11,645 nucleotides of DNA. It comes from an uncultured Eubacteriales bacterium. GTDB lineage: Bacteria; Bacillota; Clostridia; Oscillospirales; Acutalibacteraceae. The notes below the pieces were generated by a model. It saw only the letters and a program-made list of their open reading frames with translations, was not told the origin of the DNA and did not search any database. This document shows, one piece after another, positions 1 to 5,133 of this stretch. Within the stretch, counting starts at the first letter, position 1. Every line of letters begins with the position of its first letter. The position numbers were made by a program, and so were the translations under genes. The stretch lies in NCBI GenBank assembly GCA_900322105.1, contig ONYV01000039.1, forward strand, positions 1-11,645, written 5' to 3'.

Positions 1-891
1 CTGGACGGACTGAATGTTACCAACAGCAATTTTCCCGTGATCTACGTATCATCTGCGGACAAATGCTTCATCACGACCACAAACAGCACCAATACCCTGT
101 CCGTCACAGGAACATTCCGTTCAGACGGCGACACCAATACAGACGCTGTGATCTATTCCAAGGATGATCTGGTATTCAACGGTGTTGGCACACTGAATAT
201 CAGTTCATCAGCAGGAAACGGCATTTCGGGCAAGGATGACGTGAAATTTACAGGCGGCACCTATTCGATCACCAGCAAAGAGGACAGCATCGAAGCAAAC
301 GATTCGATCTCTGTCTATGACGGCACATTTACTATCAAGTCCTCAAAAGACGGACTGCACAGCGAAGACAGTGACGACAATACCGTTGGTTATATCTATA
401 TCGCAAACGGTACTTTCCACATTACAGCGTCAAGTGACGCAATACAGGGTACGACCCTGACACAGATCGACGGCGGTACATTTGAGATCACTTCTTCCGA
501 AGGAATTGAAGCGACCTATGTCCGCATCAACGGCGGCAATATCAGCATTTCAGCATCCGATGACGGCATCAACGCGACAACCAAAAGCACTTCCTATTCA
601 ACCCCGACTGTGGAATTTAACGGCGGCACAACAAAGATCGTGATGGGTCAGGGCGACACAGACGCAGTAGACGCTAACGGCAATATCATCGTAAACGGCG
701 GCACCATCGACATTACCGCAACGGTATCCTCTTTCGATTATGACGGCACGGCAGAATATAACGGCGGCACGATCATCATCAACGGCACACAGGTAGATTC
801 CATCCCACAGTCCATGATGGGCGGCAGAGGCGGCATGGGCGGAATGGGCGGTCGTGGAAACATGGGCGGCATGAACCCCGGAGGATTCTGA
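1..891 (+). CDS. Secreted beta-helix carbohydrate-binding protein, Cthe_2159 family (5' end missing)
   Basis: The frame is open from base 1, so the N-terminus lies upstream; 296 residues are visible. The GTG at 37 is only an internal codon. The sequence is made of short beta-helix rungs in which NGGT, DGGT or TGGT turns alternate with strands such as FEITSS, YSITSK and IDITAT. DGI/DGL/DAI turns recur, as in the Cthe_2159 family (formerly DUF4353). The family is known for extracellular, calcium-dependent beta-helices that bind cellulose or pectic acid. No catalytic site is evident. The last 25 or so residues are a Gly/Met/Arg-rich tail (repeated GGMGG and GGRG) unlike the helix, perhaps flexible or surface-associating. 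In clostridia these genes often sit beside cotH, VTC-domain and DUF4956 genes, which would be upstream here and cannot be seen. The next gene begins 78 bases downstream with no terminator between, so co-transcription is possible. Confidence 0.85.
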   Translation: MDGLNVTNSNFPVIYVSSADKCFITTTNSTNTLSVTGTFRSDGDTNTDAVIYSKDDLVFNGVGTLNISSSAGNGISGKDDVKFTGGTYSITSKEDSIEANDSISVYDGTFTIKSSKDGLHSEDSDDNTVGYIYIANGTFHITASSDAIQGTTLTQIDGGTFEITSSEGIEATYVRINGGNISISASDDGINATTKSTSYSTPTVEFNGGTTKIVMGQGDTDAVDANGNIIVNGGTIDITATVSSFDYDGTAEYNGGTIIINGTQVDSIPQSMMGGRGGMGGMGGRGNMGGMNPGGF

Positions 892-969
892 TCTCAGCCG
901 TAAATCTCACACATTTCCCTGACAGTTCACAGATAGGCAGTTAATTTGAAAGGAAAGAAGGAATTTGTT

Positions 970-1515
970 ATGAAACACTCAAAATGGATCATCAGTCTTG
1001 TAATGGCTGCATTGCTGACAGCAGGCACTGCGACCGCTGTTATGGCAGCAGACGACAGCGCATCCGCATCTGCTCCCGAAAGCTCTGTTTCGGACAGCGC
1101 AAATACCGAAAAGTCTGATAACAGCGCTGAAAAAAGCGTGAAAAAGCATAAGCCGTCCAAAGCGGCCGACGATGAAACAAGCGACAGCGCAGGAGATGAA
1201 GATGCAGACAGCACGACAAAGCGTCCGCATCACGGGAAGAAGCACCGCAAGAAAAAATCAGCGGACGCAGCTGCTTCCGGTGACAGCGCAGAAACACCGT
1301 CAGACAATGCATCGGCTGACGGAAGTGAAGCAGCAGACGGAACAAAGAAAAAGCGGGTAAGAAAGGAACGTACAGCAGACGAAAGCACCGATTCACAGGA
1401 CGCTGCTGACGGACAGGAAAAGGCAGAAAAGGGAAGCAGACGCAAACACGCAAGATCATCACAGACCGATCAAACGGAAAACAGTGAAACTTCCCAAAAC
1501 GAAACGACCGCATAA
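970..1515 (+). CDS. Small secreted low-complexity charged protein, unknown function
   Basis: This encodes 181 residues. The ATG at 970 is chosen over the TTG at 946 because AAGGA (958-962) lies 7 bases before it and because the product then begins with a clear signal peptide: Lys/His start, a hydrophobic stretch around residues 6-24, and a likely signal peptidase I site after AVMA (about residue 27). The mature chain has almost no hydrophobic residues. Acidic and small-residue stretches (Ser, Asp, Ala, Glu, Thr) alternate with basic clusters such as KKHKPSK, KRPHHGKKHRKKK and KKKRVRKER. It is therefore probably disordered and secreted or wall-associated; the basic clusters could bind anionic wall polymers or polyphosphate, but this is a guess. 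No family is recognised. It follows the beta-helix gene and is closed by a strong terminator, so the two may be one transcript. Confidence 0.75.
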   Translation: MKHSKWIISLVMAALLTAGTATAVMAADDSASASAPESSVSDSANTEKSDNSAEKSVKKHKPSKAADDETSDSAGDEDADSTTKRPHHGKKHRKKKSADAAASGDSAETPSDNASADGSEAADGTKKKRVRKERTADESTDSQDAADGQEKAEKGSRRKHARSSQTDQTENSETSQNETTA

Positions 1516-1556
1516 ACCGTATATCTGAACTGTCAATGGAAATAGTATAAACCTTT

Positions 1557-1601
1557 CGGACTGTTACACAGTGTGATGTCACTTTGTAACAGTCCGTTTT
1601 T
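1557..1601 (+). terminator. Rho-independent terminator after the small secreted protein gene
   Basis: The arms at 1557-1573 (CGGACTGTTACACAGTG) and 1580-1596 (CACTTTGTAACAGTCCG) pair over 17 positions with one C/T mismatch around a six-base loop, followed by five Ts (1597-1601). It lies 41 bases after the stop codon and just before the next promoter, so it separates two transcription units. Confidence 0.92.
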
Positions 1602-1625
1602 GTGCTGCGATATATTTGCATTTGA

Positions 1626-1654
1626 TTGACATTTGCGGGACAGACGATTATAAT
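1626..1654 (+). promoter_or_regulatory. Consensus sigma-A promoter for the TMEM175-family gene
   Basis: TTGACA (1626-1631) and TATAAT (1649-1654) are both perfect matches to the vegetative consensus, with the optimal 17-base spacer. Initiation is expected near 1661, giving a leader of about 54 bases before the ATG at 1715. It sits directly behind the terminator at 1557-1601. A perfect promoter implies strong, largely constitutive transcription of the downstream genes. Confidence 0.9.
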
Positions 1655-1714
1655 GGATTTGGAAAGTCTGCGCAAAATACGGTGAAGCAAACGGATCTGA
1701 ACGGAGGAAACGCT

Positions 1715-2380
1715 ATGAATAAAAGCCGATTGGAAGCCTTCAGCGATGGGGTGATCGCTATCATTATCACGATCGTGGTGCTGTTGATCGATCTTCCCGA
1801 CGGAGATGATTGGGGAGCGCTTTCAAAGATGCTGCCGCTTTTCTTTTGTTATATCGTCAGCTTTGTGCTGATCGGGATGCGCTGGGCAAACCATCATCAT
1901 TTATTTCAGATCGCACAGTCTGTCAACGGTAAGATCATCTGGGCGAATCTGTTCTACCTGTTTTCGCTGTCACTGTTTCCTGTTGTGACGGGATGGGCAG
2001 CCAAAACGAGTTTAGCGCCTGTTCCGACAACGCTGTTCGCCATATTGAATCTGGTCGAAAGTCTTGCCTATATTCTGCTGCAGCACACGGTCATATCTTC
2101 ACATGACTGCGTGATGGTCAAAAACGTTGTCAGCGAAAGCAAAAAGGAAGCGGTCACGATCGCATTGGAGTTAGCAGCGCTCGGCGTTTCATTCATCGAG
2201 CCGATCCGTTACGGCACATACGTTCTGTTGCTGCTGATGTCATGCCTGTGGATCATCCCCGATCTGAGAATGAAGAAAATCTATTTCAGTACGCAGGAAA
2301 ACACGCAGGAAGAACCTTGTCCGACGGACGATCAAGCGGAACAGACGAAAACACAAGAGGATCAGAAGGACAATCAATAG
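1715..2380 (+). CDS. TMEM175 family (DUF1211) potassium channel-like membrane protein
   Basis: This encodes 221 residues. The ATG at 1715 is preceded by GGAGGA (1703-1708) at good spacing; longer in-frame starts such as 1616 would overlap the promoter and are rejected. The N-terminus carries the family signature RxxxFSDG (Arg5 to Gly12, RLEAFSDG) in the first membrane helix. About six hydrophobic segments follow, near residues 13-28, 40-58, 74-94, 101-122, 145-165 and 167-185. The RWANHHHLF stretch after the second is also typical of bacterial members. The C-terminal 33 or so residues are polar (Gln, Glu, Thr, Asp) and probably cytoplasmic. Characterised bacterial TMEM175 proteins are tetrameric K+ channels with a pore that differs from the classic TVGYG filter, so the expected role is K+ conductance at the plasma membrane. 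It is first in a likely operon with the ACT protein 69 bases downstream. Confidence 0.88.
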   Translation: MNKSRLEAFSDGVIAIIITIVVLLIDLPDGDDWGALSKMLPLFFCYIVSFVLIGMRWANHHHLFQIAQSVNGKIIWANLFYLFSLSLFPVVTGWAAKTSLAPVPTTLFAILNLVESLAYILLQHTVISSHDCVMVKNVVSESKKEAVTIALELAALGVSFIEPIRYGTYVLLLLMSCLWIIPDLRMKKIYFSTQENTQEEPCPTDDQAEQTKTQEDQKDNQ

Positions 2381-2449
2381 ACTTCTCCGGTTCCCGAGAA
2401 AGTCTGATAACGGGGTTCTCTATGATGCCGAGTAAAGGAAGTTGAAACG

Positions 2450-2815
2450 ATGAAGATCAGAAAATTAGAAGATGAACTGACGGTCTGCAAGGTACATTCC
2501 GTGTCGGACATATCGTTGGAGAAGGAATTTTATTTCATTGGCAGAACAGACGAAGAAATATCGCTGGTGTGCAGAAGCAAAGATACGCCGAAAAATACTG
2601 CTGCAAGGGAAGACGGCTGGAAAGGCTTTCGTATTGAAGGCGAACTGGATTTTTCGCTGATCGGTATTCTGTCGAAGCTGTCAGGCATTCTTGCAGAACG
2701 GCAGATCGGCATTTTTGCCGTATCGACTTATAACACGGATTATATCCTTGTCAAAAAAGAAAACTTCTCAAAAGCGCTTTCTGCCCTTTCGCAGGCAGGT
2801 TATGAGATTGTGTGA
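2450..2815 (+). CDS. Small ACT-domain protein (ACT_7/CASTOR-like)
   Basis: This encodes 121 residues. The ATG at 2450 follows AAAGGAAG (2434-2441). The C-terminal half, from WKGFRIEGELDF to the end, matches the stand-alone ACT proteins of bacteria: a first strand, the helix around GILSKLSGILAERQIG, the characteristic IFAVSTYNTDYILVK strands, and a second helix ending SQAGYEIV. The N-terminal 60 residues look like a degenerate first ACT-like unit, so the whole may be a two-lobed ACT protein. ACT domains bind small ligands, usually amino acids, at subunit interfaces. No enzyme domain is attached, so it is presumably a regulatory or sensor subunit; its ligand and partner cannot be deduced. No terminator separates it from the channel gene upstream or the lipoprotein pseudogene 51 bases downstream. 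Confidence 0.82.
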   Translation: MKIRKLEDELTVCKVHSVSDISLEKEFYFIGRTDEEISLVCRSKDTPKNTAAREDGWKGFRIEGELDFSLIGILSKLSGILAERQIGIFAVSTYNTDYILVKKENFSKALSALSQAGYEIV

Positions 2816-2866
2816 TATCAGGGTCAAAGCGAAAAGAACAAAAAGATCGAAAGGAAATAATGAAAC

Positions 2867-2980
2867 ATGAAACAACCGATTTTTAGAAAAACAGCGGCGC
2901 TGCTGTGTATTTTTTCCATGCTGCTCACAGCAGGACTTGCAGGATGCAAAAACAATTCATCAGACAGCAGCAAAGGCTGA
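2867..2980 (+). CDS. Piece 1: lipoprotein signal peptide, truncated by stop
   Basis: This encodes 37 residues. The ATG at 2867 gives a textbook lipoprotein leader: positive start (MKQPIFRK), a hydrophobic core through residue 24, and the lipobox LAGC with the lipidated Cys at residue 27. A polar Asn/Ser stretch follows and then TGA at 2978. AAGGA at 2851-2855 is about 11 bases upstream. A second ATG at 2860 encodes only eight residues before a stop and is probably irrelevant. The expected continuation is in the next frame (TASNDESKQASQ), so the stop is a frameshift, not a natural end. Confidence 0.7.
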   Translation: MKQPIFRKTAALLCIFSMLLTAGLAGCKNNSSDSSKG

Positions 2981-3762
2981 TCACTGCGTCAAATGATGAG
3001 AGCAAGCAAGCATCCCAAACTTCCAAGGGATCGACTGAAAAACCGTCGTCAGCGTCAAAGCCAAAAACAGAAAGTCAGGCATCTGACGAAGATGCTTCCG
3101 GATCCTCTGCTCAGGCAACAGAGATATCAACAGAAGAGAGTACAGATCAGCCAACAGAAACGCCATCGCAGCCATCTTCAGAAACACCGTCACAGCAGCC
3201 TGCGGAGATCTCTCAGGACAGCGCGCCGTTGGCAGAAGGCTTTACTTATCAGACAAACGCAGACGGAACGGTCACGCTGACAAGCTATACTGACAGAAAC
3301 AGCGTTTTAGAGATTCCTTCCACGATCGGCGGAAAGCAGGTCACTTCGGTCGGAGACGGATGCTTTCAGGGCAATGTGACGGTAGAGAAAGTCACGATAC
3401 CCGAAGGTGTTTTGGATATCGGAGAATATGCATTTGAATGCTGCTCGGCGCTGAAGGAAGTCAGACTGCCCGAAACGCTGAAAGCGATCGGCGCAGGTGC
3501 ATTTTCGGGCTGTGACGGGCTTTCGGACATTCGTCTGACCGACAGCATCGAAAGCATCGGCAACGGAGCGTTTTTGTTCTGCCGTTCTGTGACAGAGGTG
3601 AATATGCCGAAAAACCTCAGAGAACTCGGACGCTTTGCGTTTGCTCATTGCAGCGGACTTCGTTCGGTCAGCTGGAACGGTGACAATATTCGTTCTCTTC
3701 CCGACAGACTGTTTTACAGCTGCACCAAGCTGACAGAATTTCATATGCCCTATGCGCGGTGA
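2905..3762 (+). CDS. Piece 2: Ser/Thr/Glu-rich spacer and BspA-type leucine-rich repeats
   Basis: The frame is open from before 2905 to TGA 3760-3762, but only about 2981-3759 is likely true coding sequence; upstream of that the signal peptide occupies another frame and the GTG at 2905 has no convincing ribosome site. The first 80 or so meaningful residues are a Ser/Thr/Glu/Pro-rich spacer typical of surface lipoproteins, followed by a short beta region (GFTYQTNADGTVTL). Then come LRR_5 repeats of 23 residues with the pattern GxxAFxxCxxLxxVxxP. This repeat class is found in surface and adhesion proteins of gut bacteria and protists, and usually mediates binding. The piece ends inside a repeat because of the 11-base gap. 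Confidence 0.7.
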   Translation: MYFFHAAHSRTCRMQKQFIRQQQRLITASNDESKQASQTSKGSTEKPSSASKPKTESQASDEDASGSSAQATEISTEESTDQPTETPSQPSSETPSQQPAEISQDSAPLAEGFTYQTNADGTVTLTSYTDRNSVLEIPSTIGGKQVTSVGDGCFQGNVTVEKVTIPEGVLDIGEYAFECCSALKEVRLPETLKAIGAGAFSGCDGLSDIRLTDSIESIGNGAFLFCRSVTEVNMPKNLRELGRFAFAHCSGLRSVSWNGDNIRSLPDRLFYSCTKLTEFHMPYAR

Positions 3763-3808
3763 ATATGCATTTCATAACTGCGGAGAGCTGAAAAAAGTCA
3801 ATTACAGT
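3352..3808 (+). repeat. Seven LRR_5 (BspA-type) coding repeats of 69 bases
   Basis: Units begin at 3352, 3421, 3490, 3559, 3628 (72 bases, one extra codon), 3700 and 3758. Each encodes about 23 residues with a GxxAF or related start, a central Cys, a Leu-x-x-Val strand and usually a Pro. The 3700 unit should run to 3768, but the next unit begins at 3758 in another frame, so 11 bases are missing. The last unit (GEYAFHNCGELKKV) grades into the acidic spacer. Confidence 0.85.
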
Positions 3809-4663
3809 GTGGTTTCGCTGTCGGATACGGCGTATAAAGGCTGCTATCAGCTGCCCGAAGGAGAGGAGCAGAATCAGCCCGATTATACGGAATATCATAG
3901 CGGCTATTCCGAGGATGACTCTCAGGAAGAGGACATCAGCGGCAGCGCAGGATCGATTGCAGGCGATAAGAATTTGTTTGACGAGCAGAAATACAGCGCT
4001 TACCGTACCGTCAGCAACGATGAGTTCAGCGCATGGAGCAAGCGGTATATCAGTTTCTGCCGTGAAAGTGGTGTGCCGATCGAGAGGAATCAGCTCCTGT
4101 ATACCATGATGTATAAGGGAGAAGTGATCCCCTACTATCTTGCCATGACTTCTGCGCAGAATCAGGATCCGTCTATGACAGAACAGGCGGCAGAAGCCTT
4201 TGGTGGGGATTACAGGGAAATGTATCTCATGATCGACCACGGACTGACTACCGAGCTGAAACGAGGCAAGATGTGTGACGACCTTGTTTTGTACAGCGGC
4301 GTTTATGACAGTCAGTTAATGGCGGCAGCAGGAACAGACGCTGTTCCGACAATGGAACAGCTCAGAGATGCGATCGGCAATACCTTTACCGACCCGATCA
4401 TGATCAGCACCACCACCGATATCGGTGTTGCCTGTAATTTCTCCCAGACACTCTTTATCATCTATGCCTCCAAAGAGAAGCTCAGCGCTCAGGGCGCGAT
4501 CAGTATTGACAGCATCATCAATACCAACGAAAAGGAGATCTTAATGGCAGACAATGCAAAATACCGTGTGCTGGATGTCGGTACGATCGACGTGGAAAAG
4601 AAGGACAGCAGCGACGCAGAAGACGTGCTTCGCCGCAATTATGTCAAGGTAGAGCTGCTTTGA
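3752..4663 (+). CDS. Piece 3: acidic spacer and ADP-ribosyltransferase-like domain
   Basis: This is an open frame of 303 residues from ATG 3752, which overlaps the end of piece 2 by 11 bases and has no ribosome site; coupled re-initiation is possible but would give a protein without a secretion signal. Residues 1-20 are the last leucine-rich repeat and 35-75 an acidic linker. The remainder resembles the VIP2/iota-type ADP-ribosyltransferase fold: a helical N-terminal part (about 80-170), a first strand DDLVLYSGV (176-184), the S-T-T motif in MISTTTD (217-223), and the ExE motif in NEKEILMADNAKYRV (259-273), with Glu260 and Glu262. ExE suggests an arginine-type transferase. However, the Arg expected in the first strand (YRG) is Ser182 (AGC at 4295), so activity is doubtful. 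The target is unknown. Confidence 0.68.
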   Translation: MRGEYAFHNCGELKKVNYSVVSLSDTAYKGCYQLPEGEEQNQPDYTEYHSGYSEDDSQEEDISGSAGSIAGDKNLFDEQKYSAYRTVSNDEFSAWSKRYISFCRESGVPIERNQLLYTMMYKGEVIPYYLAMTSAQNQDPSMTEQAAEAFGGDYREMYLMIDHGLTTELKRGKMCDDLVLYSGVYDSQLMAAAGTDAVPTMEQLRDAIGNTFTDPIMISTTTDIGVACNFSQTLFIIYASKEKLSAQGAISIDSIINTNEKEILMADNAKYRVLDVGTIDVEKKDSSDAEDVLRRNYVKVELL

Positions 4664-4991
4664 TACAATATGAACAGATATCACATATTGACTGATGGAA
4701 GGACATAGCGTCGTTCATCGGAACACAGGAATGCCGCCAAAACGAAAAGGGAAAGATCGCCCTTTGATTTTGGTGGCATTTTGCACAAAGATAAGCAATG
4801 AAATTGGGTGTCCTGCACAGAAGTATGAGCTTTCCTGACAGCAAAGCAAGGACATTTCTTGTGCAGGTTCACGAAAAAGTGTTCTGAGCAAAAGATGATT
4901 TCTATATGGAATATCCTTTGGATGAAACATTTGGAAAATTCCATACAAAGAAACGTGAAAAAATAAAATTGAATTTGTGAAAGATATGTGA
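4664..4991 (+). other. Non-coding, hairpin-rich intergenic stretch
   Basis: No convincing gene is present; the long minus-strand frames here have no ribosome sites or recognisable domains. Apart from the terminator, three inverted repeats are visible. CAATATG (4666-4672) pairs with CATATTG (4684-4690). CCTGCACA (4812-4819) pairs with TGTGCAGG (4860-4867) and encloses GCTTT (4829-4833) with AAAGC (4843-4847). TATGGAAT (4905-4912) pairs with ATTCCATA (4938-4945) and encloses ATCC/GGAT. The sequence from 4871 to 4990 is AT-rich. It could hold a small RNA or merely decayed sequence; no known riboswitch or RNA family is recognised. Confidence 0.45.
4730..4782 (+). terminator. Hairpin terminator after the lipoprotein/ADP-ribosyltransferase pseudogene
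   Basis: AATGCCGCCAAAA (4730-4742) pairs with TTTTGGTGGCATT (4768-4780), all 13 positions including one G-T. After a small CG/GA internal loop, an inner AAAGGG (4746-4751) pairs with CCCTTT (4760-4765). The 3' arm ends in a TTTT run (4779-4782). The T-run is short but the hairpin is very stable, and it falls between a finished gene and the next promoter. Confidence 0.75.
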
Positions 4992-5020
4992 TAGACAAAA
5001 GCAAGAAAATCTGCTATTAT
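4992..5020 (+). promoter_or_regulatory. Likely sigma-A promoter for the glutamine synthetase-like/ANTAR/carAB unit
   Basis: TAGACA (4992-4997) and TATTAT (5015-5020) are separated by 17 bases; an overlapping TATAAT at 5018-5023 is a better -10 but would need a 20-base spacer. Initiation near 5027-5030 would give a leader of about 105 bases. In that leader TTCATT (5078-5083) can pair with AATGAA (5089-5094). A mutually exclusive pairing of GGTTTC (5075-5080) with GAAACC (5115-5120) ends just before the ribosome site (5122-5128). Confidence 0.55.
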
Positions 5021-5133
5021 AATGAATTGAATATAAGAGGGAATGAAGAATAGGAAGTCTATTATACAAAAAGCGGTTTCATTGGGTAAATGAACATCGT
5101 CAAAAGAGAAAAAGGAAACCAAAAGGGGACGTG

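Larger units (their letters stand above)
2867..4663 (+). pseudogene. Frameshifted lipoprotein gene: leucine-rich repeats plus ADP-ribosyltransferase-like domain
   Basis: Three consecutive reading-frame pieces form one recognisable protein of roughly 600 residues: a lipoprotein signal peptide (frame of 2867), a Ser/Thr/Glu/Pro-rich spacer with BspA-type leucine-rich repeats (frame of 2905), and the last repeat with an acidic spacer and ADP-ribosyltransferase-like domain (frame of 3752). The first break is a stop at 2978-2980; one inserted base, or two deleted bases, nearby would restore the frame. The second lies in a repeat unit. Counting the 69-base period shows 11 bases missing between 3750 and 3758, which is the frame change observed. 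The intact protein would be anchored outside the membrane, with repeats for binding and a C-terminal enzyme-like domain. Either the gene is decayed or the assembly has two errors here. Apart from these two breaks, all three pieces are long and well conserved, so the decay looks recent. Confidence 0.8.

Noticed and set aside
1040..1690. Minus-strand open frame of 216 codons
   Set aside because: It is antisense to the low-complexity secreted protein, the terminator and the consensus promoter; its composition mirrors the opposite strand.
2382..2404. Terminator between the channel and ACT genes
   Set aside because: The small imperfect inverted repeat (GACTTCTC/GAGAAAGTC) is bulged and not followed by a T-run.
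2960..2985. Programmed ribosomal frameshift between signal peptide and spacer
   Set aside because: The sequence before the stop (AGC AAA GGC TGA) has no standard slippery heptamer and no clear downstream stimulatory structure; a simple indel is more likely, especially given the second frameshift in the same gene.
4829..4847. CTGACA hexaloop as an ANTAR target
   Set aside because: With one bulge the nested hairpin can form a six-base loop, but it has C at position 1 and A at position 4, not the A1/G4 of ANTAR targets.
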